Source: Actinomadura violacea (GTDB lineage: Bacteria > Actinomycetota > Actinomycetes > Streptosporangiales > Streptosporangiaceae). From it: 64,000 nt of DNA. A program made the translations under genes and the position numbers. The notes beneath the pieces were generated by a model. That model searched no databases, was not told the DNA's origin, and worked only from the letters and a program-made list of their open reading frames with translations. The stretch covers positions 62,001-126,000 of the forward strand of contig NZ_JAGEPF010000026.1 in the NCBI RefSeq assembly GCF_017573465.1. Reading direction: 5' to 3'. Below are positions 55,346 through 62,366 of this stretch, piece after piece. Each line of letters begins with the position of its first letter. Position 1 is the first letter of the stretch.

Positions 55346-56884
55346 TCAGCCGAGGGTCTTGAACTCGGGCCACAGCCGGGTCCAGGGCGCGCGCTGCCCT
55401 CGGCACACCCACACCGGTTTGCCCTGCTCCTGGTTGTCGAGGCCGACGCCATCGTCGATGCGGCCCACCGGGCGGACGTCCGTCCAGTAGCGGTGCAGGC
55501 GAGCGCCGTCGGCGACGGTGTCCGGGCCGACGACGATCGCCGGCCCGCCGGTGTCGGGCGGCCGGCCGAAGTACCAGAACCCGTTGTGCCCGCTGTAGGC
55601 GCGCGGCAGGCCGAGCTTCGGGCCGTACCGGTCGAGCGCGCCGGCCTCGCCGTAGTTGCCCGCCACGATCACGGCCTTGGCGCGCTCGTCCGGCGGCAGC
55701 GTCCGGTAGACGCGCGCGACCTCCCGCGCGAAGCGGGGCCAGCCGACGGTCTCGGCGGAGTCGGCGTTGATGACCGGCTGCGGCGTGTCGGCCAGCCACT
55801 TCACCGGGTACACCGGCAGCGTCAGCGCGATGGTGCAGGCCGCCGTCACGGCGTACGCCGGGATGGTCGCCGCCCAGCCCCACCCGCGCGGCGCGCCGCG
55901 CCGCTCGACCTCGACGGCGCCCGCCGCCCAGAGCGCCGCCCACAGCCCGGCCAGGTAGTACGGCTTGCCGCCGGTCGCGATGAACACGACGTTCAGCAAC
56001 AGGTAGGCGTGGCCGAGGAAGCGGAACGGGCGCAGGGCGTCCGACCGGTACGTCCGCCACAGCCCGTAGATCCACAGCCAGGACGGCAGGATCCCGGTCA
56101 TCAGTATCTGGAACGGGATGAAGCCGGGCCTTCCGGCGAAGTCGCCGCTGCCGGCGATCTTCCCGGCCATGTCGATCTGCGGCCAGCCGTGCCGGGCCTG
56201 CCACACCAGCCCCGGCACCACCGCCGCGACGGCCACCGCGACGCCCGCCGCGAGCATCGGCTGGCGCAGGAAGTCCCGCGGCCCGGAGACCAGCAGGCCC
56301 GCGACGATCGCGGCGAGCAGGAACCCGGCCAGGTACTTGACGTTCAGCGCCGCCGCCGCGACCACGCCCGCCGCGAGCAGCATCCGCGGATCGGACGTCC
56401 GCACCCACCGGACCACGACCCACACCAGCGCCGTCGACAGCAGCACGTCGAGCGTCGCGGTGTAGAAGCTGTGGCCGACCGCGACCACGAACGGGCACAC
56501 GGCGTAGGAGGCGGCGGTGAGGATCTGGGCGCGGCGCCCGCCGCCCATCTCCCGCGCCGTCAGCGCGGCGACCACGACGCCGATCGCGGAGAGGACCGCC
56601 GCCGGGACGCGCAGCGCCACCAGCGTGTCCCCGAACACCGCGATGGCCGCCCTGGTCAGCAGCGGCAGCAGCGGCGGCTGGTCCGGATAGCCCCACGCCG
56701 GATGCCGCCCGGCGACGCGGAAGTACAGCTCGTCGCGGTGGTAGCCGTAGCGGGCGGCGACCGCGAGCAGCAGCGCCCCGAGCACCCCGGCCAGCAGCAG
56801 GACCGGCCGCCAGGCCACCGCCGCCGGGCCGTCCGCGGACGCGACCCCGGCGGGCCCGTGCGCGGCGGACGCGGGGGCGGCCAT
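55346..56884 (-). CDS. GT39-type membrane glycosyltransferase
   Basis: A protein of 512 residues with about 11 membrane helices. The first extracellular loop has the GT-C acidic motif in YGYHRDELYFRVAGRHPAWGYPDQPPLLPLL (about 46-76), the ArnT/PMT pattern, and the C-terminal soluble region (about 350-512) is extracytoplasmic. It should transfer a sugar from a polyprenyl-phosphate donor to protein or envelope polymer. Its stop lies 2 bases from the converging DUF1444-like gene. Confidence 0.85.
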   Translation of the reverse strand: MAAPASAAHGPAGVASADGPAAVAWRPVLLLAGVLGALLLAVAARYGYHRDELYFRVAGRHPAWGYPDQPPLLPLLTRAAIAVFGDTLVALRVPAAVLSAIGVVVAALTAREMGGGRRAQILTAASYAVCPFVVAVGHSFYTATLDVLLSTALVWVVVRWVRTSDPRMLLAAGVVAAAALNVKYLAGFLLAAIVAGLLVSGPRDFLRQPMLAAGVAVAVAAVVPGLVWQARHGWPQIDMAGKIAGSGDFAGRPGFIPFQILMTGILPSWLWIYGLWRTYRSDALRPFRFLGHAYLLLNVVFIATGGKPYYLAGLWAALWAAGAVEVERRGAPRGWGWAATIPAYAVTAACTIALTLPVYPVKWLADTPQPVINADSAETVGWPRFAREVARVYRTLPPDERAKAVIVAGNYGEAGALDRYGPKLGLPRAYSGHNGFWYFGRPPDTGGPAIVVGPDTVADGARLHRYWTDVRPVGRIDDGVGLDNQEQGKPVWVCRGQRAPWTRLWPEFKTLG

Positions 56885-56922
56885 GCGATCACCGTATGCC
56901 GGGGATGTGGCCTACGTCACGA

Positions 56923-57885
56923 TCATCCCTCCGGCCAGGGCCGGTCATCTCCCCGCACCGCCTCCCGGAACCGGCCGGGCGCCTCCGCGAACTCCCGCTT
57001 GAACGCCTTCGCGAACGCGAACTCCGACGCGTACCCCACCCGCTCCGCGACCGCCCGCAACGGCAGGTCGCTGTCGCGCAGCAGCCGCGCGGCGACCGTC
57101 ATCCGCCACCACGTCGCGTACGCGAGCGGAGGCGAGCCGACCGTGGCGGTGAAGCGGCGCGCGAACGCGGCGCGGGACAGGCCCGCCCGTCCGGCCAGCG
57201 ACCGGACGGTCCACGGCCGGGCCGGTTCGTCGTGGACGCCCCGCAGCGCGGCCGCGACCGCCGGATCGCGGAGCGCCGCCGCCCAGCCCGTCGCCTCGTC
57301 CGCCGGACGGTCCTCGTACCAGGCCCGCACCATGTAGAGCAGCAGGATGTCCAGGAGCGCGGGCAGCGCGGCGTCGCCGCCGTGCCGCGTGCCGCCGTCC
57401 AGTTCCCGGCCGAGCAGCTCGATCGCGCCGCGCAGCGACGGATGCCTCCCGATCCGCGCCGGGATGTGGACGACGTCCGGGAGTTCGGCGAGCAGCGGAT
57501 GCACCCGGGTCTGGTCGAGCCGGTACGCGCCGCACAGCATCTCCGTCCGGACGTCCGCGCCGCGGCCGTTGGCGTTGGCGTCGGCGGTGGCGTCGGAGTC
57601 GGCGGCCTGCGGGCGGATGAGGGAGCGCGCGTCGGCCAGCGGGCGGTCCGGGACGTCCGCGATGCCGTGGCCCAGCTCGCGCGGCAGGAACGCGACGTCT
57701 CCGACACCGAGCCGGACCGGGCCGCCCACCGTGGGGATCAGCCAGCAGGTGCCCTTGAGGAGCACATGGAAGCCCGCGCCAGGTTGCGGGTCGAACCGCA
57801 CGCCCCACGGCGCGTCCAGGACGGTGCGCGAGGAGTGCGGCCGCCCGAGCCGCATGGCGGAGATCGCGTCGCTGAGCACGTCCAT
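56923..57885 (-). CDS. AraC family regulator with cupin_6 domain
   Basis: A protein of 320 residues. The N-terminal cupin (about 1-190; VLLKGTCWLIPTVGGPVRLGVGDVAFLPRELGHGI) binds a ligand. The C-terminal double helix-turn-helix is WTVRSLAGRAGLSRAAFARRF and LRAVAERVGYASEFAFAKAFKREF. It is divergent from the saccharopine-dehydrogenase-like gene, the common arrangement for this family, where it represses or activates that oxidoreductase. Confidence 0.88.
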   Translation of the reverse strand: MDVLSDAISAMRLGRPHSSRTVLDAPWGVRFDPQPGAGFHVLLKGTCWLIPTVGGPVRLGVGDVAFLPRELGHGIADVPDRPLADARSLIRPQAADSDATADANANGRGADVRTEMLCGAYRLDQTRVHPLLAELPDVVHIPARIGRHPSLRGAIELLGRELDGGTRHGGDAALPALLDILLLYMVRAWYEDRPADEATGWAAALRDPAVAAALRGVHDEPARPWTVRSLAGRAGLSRAAFARRFTATVGSPPLAYATWWRMTVAARLLRDSDLPLRAVAERVGYASEFAFAKAFKREFAEAPGRFREAVRGDDRPWPEG

Positions 57886-57966
57886 GCGTCCGAACGTATC
57901 GCAGAGTGCCCAGCAGCGAGACGAATGGACATGGCGGCTGGATTCTCAGGCATGGGGAGTCTCCCG

Positions 57967-57997
57967 TGTGCTCCCTACGGTGATCGCAGAGAGCACA
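57967..57997. promoter_or_regulatory. inverted repeat at the saccharopine-dehydrogenase-like gene promoter
   Basis: TGTGCTC (57967-57973) and GAGCACA (57991-57997) are perfect inverted 7-base arms 17 bases apart, directly before the ribosome site of the reductase gene. A site for the divergent AraC protein is likely. Confidence 0.5.
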
Positions 57998-58013
57998 ACG
58001 ACAGGGAGGCAGT

Positions 58014-59048
58014 ATGAGGATCGCCGTCTACGGAGCGAGCGGGTTCACCGGAGGGCTGGCGCTCGCCGAACTGCGCCGCCGGGGCATCGCCGCCGTCGCC
58101 GTGGGGCGCGACGGGGAACGCCTGCGCGAGGCCGCCGACCGCGCCGGCGCGCGGGACGCCGACCTCCGGATCGCGGGGCTCGGGGACCACGCCGTCCTCG
58201 CCGACGCGTTCCACGGCTGCGACGCGGTGGTCAACTGCGCGGGGCCGTTCGCACTCTGGGGCGAACCGGTCGTGCGGGCCGCGATCGCCGCCGGATGCCA
58301 CTACGTCGACACCACGGGCGAGCAGGGCTACCTGCGGCACGTCCTCGACGCGTTCGACGCGGACGCCCGGCGCGCCGGAGTGACGGTCGTCCCCGGCCTG
58401 GCCGACGACGGCGGGCCCGGCGACCTGATCGCCGCGCTCGTCGCCGCGCGCCTCGGCGACGTCGACGACCTGCTGGTCGCCGACCTGCGGCGGCCCGGCG
58501 CGGTGTCGCGCGGCACCGCGCGTTCGATGGCGGCGGCCGGCGGCGCGGCGGTGCCGCTGGAGTACCGCGACGGAGGCTGGGCCGCCGCGCCCGCCGACGA
58601 CACCGGGCGGACGATCGCCCTGCCCGGCGGGCCGGAGAAGGTCGCGGTCGCGTCCTTCGCGCTGCCCGGCGTCGTCACCGTTCCGCGCCATGTGCGGGCG
58701 CGGCGCGTCCGGGGCGCGATCCGCACCGAGGTCGCCGCGCTGTTCGGCGGCCTGACCGCCGACGCGGTGGAGAGCGTTCCGGAGCGGCCGGACGAGGCGT
58801 CTCGCGCGGGCGCCCGGTGGCTCATGCTGGCCGAGGCGTCCGACCGGTCCGGGCGGACCGTGCGCGGCGAGGTCACCGGGACGGACGGGTACGGGACCAC
58901 CGCGGTGATCGCGGTCGAGGGCGCCCGGCGGCTCGTCGCGGACGGCGCCCCCGCCGGGACCCGCACGCCCGCCGAGGCGTTCGACCCGGCGGACCTCCTC
59001 GGCTTCCTCGCGGCGTCCGGCGCGTCCTGGCGGGTCGAGGACGCGTGA
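58014..59048 (+). CDS. saccharopine dehydrogenase-like NAD(P)-binding protein
   Basis: A protein of 344 residues. The N-terminal Rossmann fold (MRIAVYGASGFTGGLALAEL) and the GCDAVVNCAGPFALWGEPVVRAAIAAGCHYVDTTGEQGY region are typical of the trans-acting enoyl reductase/saccharopine-dehydrogenase group. Substrate is unknown; in actinobacteria some reduce lipid or polyketide double bonds. It is controlled, by position, by the divergent AraC gene. Confidence 0.82.
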   Translation: MRIAVYGASGFTGGLALAELRRRGIAAVAVGRDGERLREAADRAGARDADLRIAGLGDHAVLADAFHGCDAVVNCAGPFALWGEPVVRAAIAAGCHYVDTTGEQGYLRHVLDAFDADARRAGVTVVPGLADDGGPGDLIAALVAARLGDVDDLLVADLRRPGAVSRGTARSMAAAGGAAVPLEYRDGGWAAAPADDTGRTIALPGGPEKVAVASFALPGVVTVPRHVRARRVRGAIRTEVAALFGGLTADAVESVPERPDEASRAGARWLMLAEASDRSGRTVRGEVTGTDGYGTTAVIAVEGARRLVADGAPAGTRTPAEAFDPADLLGFLAASGASWRVEDA

Positions 59049-59091
59049 AAAGCGGTGTGCGGGCGGGATGGCCGGTGCGTACTGTTCGACC

Positions 59092-59736
59092 ATGATGTCG
59101 ACGGGACCACTGCTCGCGTTCTCCGCGATGGCACTGGCCATCATCCTGATCCCCGGCCCGACGGTGCTGTTCGTGGTCGGCCGGGCCCTCTCGCACGGCC
59201 GCGGCACCGCGCTGACGAGCGTCATCGGCAACGAGATCGGCGCGCTGGTGCTCGTCGTCGCCGTCGCGCTCGGGATCGGCTCGCTCGTGGAACGGTCCGT
59301 CGTGCTGTTCACCGCGCTGAAGCTGGCGGGCGCCGCCTACGTGGTGTACCTCGGCGTCCAGGCCTTCCGGCACCGCCGGTCGCTGACCGCGGCGATCGGC
59401 GGGACCGGCGACGCGTCCGGCCGCAGCCGCGCCCGGGACCTGTGGCAGGGCTTCGTCGTCGGGATCACCAACCCCAAGACGACGGTCTTCTTCGCCGCCG
59501 TGCTGCCCCAGTTCGTCGACCGCGGGCGCGGGCACGTGCCGCTGCAGATGCTGGTGTTCGGGCTGATCTTCGTGCTGATCGCGCTGCTGTGCGACAGCTG
59601 CTGGGGGCTGGCCGCGGGCGCCGCGCGCAACTGGTTCGCCCGGTCGCCGCGCCGGCTCGCCGCGATCGGCGGCACCGGCGGCCTGATGATGATCGGCCTC
59701 GGCGTCACCATCGCGGCGACGGGGAAGAAGGACTGA
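59092..59736 (+). CDS. LysE/RhtB family amino-acid exporter
   Basis: A protein of about 214 residues with six membrane helices. Family motifs: IPGPTVLFVVGRALSHGRG and GFVVGITNPKTTVFFAAVLPQFV. It exports amino acids or homoserine-lactone-like metabolites across the cell membrane. ATG 59092 (or 59095) matches the usual N-terminus; ATG 59068 is an alternative. Converges on the amino-acid permease gene. Confidence 0.88.
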   Translation: MMSTGPLLAFSAMALAIILIPGPTVLFVVGRALSHGRGTALTSVIGNEIGALVLVVAVALGIGSLVERSVVLFTALKLAGAAYVVYLGVQAFRHRRSLTAAIGGTGDASGRSRARDLWQGFVVGITNPKTTVFFAAVLPQFVDRGRGHVPLQMLVFGLIFVLIALLCDSCWGLAAGAARNWFARSPRRLAAIGGTGGLMMIGLGVTIAATGKKD

Positions 59737-59747
59737 CCGCCGGTCAG
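59733..59747. terminator. short hairpin with paired stop codon at converging gene ends
   Basis: CTGACC (59733-59738) pairs with GGTCAG (59742-59747) with a 3-base loop; the LysE stop codon lies in the left arm. The right arm is repeated at 59759-59764, where it contains the permease stop codon, as part of a 17-base tandem duplication. Confidence 0.4.
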
Positions 59748-59773
59748 GGGGCCTTCCCGGTCAGGGGGCCTTC
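59740..59773. repeat. 17-bp perfect tandem duplication at the permease stop codon
   Basis: Positions 59740-59756 and 59757-59773 are identical (CCGGTCAGGGGGCCTTC). The second copy carries the real stop codon of the amino-acid permease; the first copy is downstream in the same orientation. Confidence 0.85.
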
Positions 59774-61161
59774 GCCGGGGTCGAGGGCGCGGTGACGGGC
59801 GGCTTGCGGCCGAAGCGGACGCGCAGCGGGTAGCAGGCCGCGACCACCGCGAGGCTGACGAGCGAGGCGATCAGCTGCGACCGCTGCGCGTGCATCAGCG
59901 CCATCGACACCAGCACCGCCAGCAGCGCGGCGATGACCAGCCACGACAGGTACGGGTACAGCCACATGCGGTAGGTGAGGCTGCCCGGGTCCTCGCGCTG
60001 GAGCCGGGCGCGCAGCCGCAGCTGGGAGAACATGATCGCCAGGTAGACGAACGCCAGCACGACCCCGATCGAGTTCATCAGGAACTTGAAGACCTGGTCG
60101 GGGGAGGTGTAGGAGGCGATCACCGCGGCCCACGCGGCGACGGTGCCGAGCAGGATCGCGCGGACCGGCACGCCGCGCCGGTTCAGCCGCACCAGCCCGG
60201 CGGGCGCGTCGCCGTCCCGGGTCAGCACGTACAGCATCCGGGACGAGACGTAGATCGCCGAGTTCAGCACCGACAGCACCGCGGTGAGGATCACCGCCTG
60301 CATCACCGTGCCCGCGGCGGGCACGTCCAGCCGGTCCAGGGCGCTGACGAACGGGCTGGTCAGCACCTTCGCGTCGTTCCACGGCAGGATCGACACCACC
60401 AGCAGGATGGACAGCACGTAGAACAGCGCGACGCGGTACAGCACGTTGCCGGTGGCCTTCGCGACGGCGCGTCCCGGCTCGTCGCTCTCGGCGGCGACCG
60501 TGACGATCTCGGTGCCGCCGAAGGCGAACATGACCGCCACGATCGCGGTGAAGATCGCCTTGACGCCGTTGGGGGCGAAGCCGCCGTGCCCGGTCAGCAC
60601 GTTCAGGCCGCCGGGGGAGTGCGGCCACAGGCCGGTGACCCAGAGCACGCCGAGCACGAGGAACACCAGGATCGCGGCGACCTTGATGGAGGCGAACCAG
60701 AACTCGAACTCGCCGAACGAGCGGACCGAGACGAGGTTGACCGCCGTCATCACCACCAGCAGCGCCGCGGCGAGGAACCACTGCGGCAGGTCGATCCAGC
60801 CGGCCAGGATCGCCGCGCCCGCCGTCGCCTCCGCGCCGACGAGGATGACGTACAGGTACCAGTACAGCCAGCCGATCGTGAACCCGGCGAACGGGCCGAG
60901 CGCCATCCGCGCGTACTCGGCGAGCGACCCGGCGACCGGCCGCGCGACCACCATCTCGCCGAGCGCCCGCAGCACGCACAGCACCAGCACGCCGGCCGCC
61001 GCGTAGGAGATCACGGCGGCGGGACCGGCGGTGCCGATCACGGCGCCGCTGCCGACGAACAGGCCCGCGCCCACCGCGCCGCCGATGGCGAGCATCGTCA
61101 TGTGGCGGCGGCGCAGTCCGGTCCGCAGCCGGGTCGAGCGGTCGTCGGTGGTGTCGGTCAT
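59761..61161 (-). CDS. amino-acid permease (APC superfamily, GabP/ProY/CycA type)
   Basis: A protein of about 466 residues with 12 membrane helices. The family start is visible (LRTGLRRRHMTMLAIGGAVGAGLFVGSGAVI, residues about 10-42) and FGGTEIVTVAAESDEPGRAVAKATGNV marks helix 6 and the following loop. It imports an amino acid or GABA with protons. ATG 61161 follows AGGAGCG. It is divergent from an alpha/beta hydrolase gene. Confidence 0.92.
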   Translation of the reverse strand: MTDTTDDRSTRLRTGLRRRHMTMLAIGGAVGAGLFVGSGAVIGTAGPAAVISYAAAGVLVLCVLRALGEMVVARPVAGSLAEYARMALGPFAGFTIGWLYWYLYVILVGAEATAGAAILAGWIDLPQWFLAAALLVVMTAVNLVSVRSFGEFEFWFASIKVAAILVFLVLGVLWVTGLWPHSPGGLNVLTGHGGFAPNGVKAIFTAIVAVMFAFGGTEIVTVAAESDEPGRAVAKATGNVLYRVALFYVLSILLVVSILPWNDAKVLTSPFVSALDRLDVPAAGTVMQAVILTAVLSVLNSAIYVSSRMLYVLTRDGDAPAGLVRLNRRGVPVRAILLGTVAAWAAVIASYTSPDQVFKFLMNSIGVVLAFVYLAIMFSQLRLRARLQREDPGSLTYRMWLYPYLSWLVIAALLAVLVSMALMHAQRSQLIASLVSLAVVAACYPLRVRFGRKPPVTAPSTPAKAP

Positions 61162-61249
61162 CGCTCCTGGTTCCGTGTCCGCTGTATTCCGTGCCCGCGG
61201 CCTGGGGGTCGCGACCCGTGACGGGGTCGTCACTCACCCTAGGGGACTT

Positions 61250-61267
61250 TGGGACCACTGTGTCCCA
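61250..61267. promoter_or_regulatory. inverted repeat in the permease promoter region
   Basis: TGGGAC-CACTGT-GTCCCA is a perfect 6+6 inverted repeat about 90 bases before the permease start and 113 bases before the hydrolase start. It is a likely repressor site; no regulator gene is adjacent. Confidence 0.5.
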
Positions 61268-61330
61268 TTTATCGGTCGTCCGAATATGGGGCTCCGGACG
61301 TGACGGGCCCGGGCCGTACGCTGTGGACCG

Positions 61331-61363
61331 GCGGTACGGCGGTACGGCGGTATCAGCGGTACG
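61331..61363 (+). repeat. short 8-bp tandem repeat before the hydrolase ribosome site
   Basis: GCGGTACG occurs at 61331, 61339 and 61356, with a variant copy (GCGGTATC plus A) at 61347. It lies in the 5' leader of the alpha/beta hydrolase gene, so copy-number change could alter expression. Confidence 0.7.
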
Positions 61364-61379
61364 GCGAGAGGGAGGCGCG

Positions 61380-62339
61380 ATGGACGTGACGCAGGACGTG
61401 CTCGGTCCCGGCTACGAGGCGATCGAGCTGCCGATGGGACGCGACGCCGAGGGCGAGGTCGTCGCGACCCTCGTCCGGCGGCGCGGCGCGGAACCGTCCC
61501 GCCGGGCCGTGCTGTACCTGCACGGGTTCGTCGACTACTTCTTCCAGGCGCACCTCGCCGACCACTACCTCGGCCTCGGCTTCGACTTCTACGCCCTCGA
61601 CCTGCGCAAGTACGGGCGGTCGCTGCGCCCGCACCAGACCCCGAACTACGTCGAGAGCCTGACGGAGTACTTCGCGGAGATCGACGAGGCCGTCCGCATC
61701 ATCCGGGACGTCGACGGGCACGAGACGCTGCTGCTCAACGGGCACTCGACCGGCGGGCTCATCGCCGCGCTCTGGGCCGACCGGGCCAAGGGGCGCGGCC
61801 TGGTCGACGGGGTGTTCCTCAACAGCCCGTTCCTCGACATCAACGAGTCCGCGCCGATGCGCAAGATCGGCGCGGGCCTGGCGCGGGCGCTGCGCCCCCG
61901 CTTCCCGAAGGCCACACTGCCCGCCGGGGTGTCCGACCGTTACCCGCGCAGCATCCACCGCGACCACGAGGGCGAATGGGACTTCGACCTCGCCTGGAAG
62001 CCGCTCGAGGGGTTCCCGGTGCGGGCGGCGTGGCTCGCCGCGGTCCGCCGCGGGCAGCTGCGCGTGCACCGGGGGCTGGACATCGACGTGCCCGTCCTGG
62101 TCATGGCGTCGGCGCGCAGCGTCCGGCCCACGCGCAAGGGAGTGGACGTCACCGGAGCCGACGCCGTCCTGGACGTCGCGCACATGGCGAAGTGGGCGCC
62201 GCGGCTCGGCGGGCACGTCACCCTCGTCCGGATCGAGGGCGGGCTGCACGACCTGACGCTGTCGGCGGAGCCCGCCCGCGGGCGCGTGCTCGCCGAGCTG
62301 GCCCGCTGGACCGCCGGCTACCTGCCCGTCGCCCCGTGA
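61380..62339 (+). CDS. alpha/beta hydrolase (monoacylglycerol-lipase-like)
   Basis: A protein of about 319 residues. Motifs are AVLYLHGFVDYF (oxyanion region), nucleophile elbow LNGHSTGG, and a C-terminal GGLHDLTLS histidine. No signal peptide, so cytosolic. It belongs to the serine-aminopeptidase S33/lysophospholipase group and probably cleaves lipid-type esters. ATG 61380 follows GAGGGAGG. It converges on the kinase gene. Confidence 0.85.
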   Translation: MDVTQDVLGPGYEAIELPMGRDAEGEVVATLVRRRGAEPSRRAVLYLHGFVDYFFQAHLADHYLGLGFDFYALDLRKYGRSLRPHQTPNYVESLTEYFAEIDEAVRIIRDVDGHETLLLNGHSTGGLIAALWADRAKGRGLVDGVFLNSPFLDINESAPMRKIGAGLARALRPRFPKATLPAGVSDRYPRSIHRDHEGEWDFDLAWKPLEGFPVRAAWLAAVRRGQLRVHRGLDIDVPVLVMASARSVRPTRKGVDVTGADAVLDVAHMAKWAPRLGGHVTLVRIEGGLHDLTLSAEPARGRVLAELARWTAGYLPVAP

Positions 62340-62366
62340 CGCCCGGTCGGCCGGTGAGCCGCGTCA
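62337..62366. terminator. stop-codon hairpin between hydrolase and kinase genes
   Basis: TGACGC (62337-62342) pairs with GCGTCA (62361-62366); the arms are the hydrolase stop and the kinase stop (minus strand) plus three bases each. GC-rich loop CCGGTCGGCCGGTGAGCC adds an inner CCGG...CCGG pairing. Confidence 0.4.

Noticed and set aside
61353..61366. GCGGTACG repeats as a small RNA or riboswitch
   Set aside because: No stable alternative pairing or known aptamer pattern is visible; it looks like simple slippage repeats.
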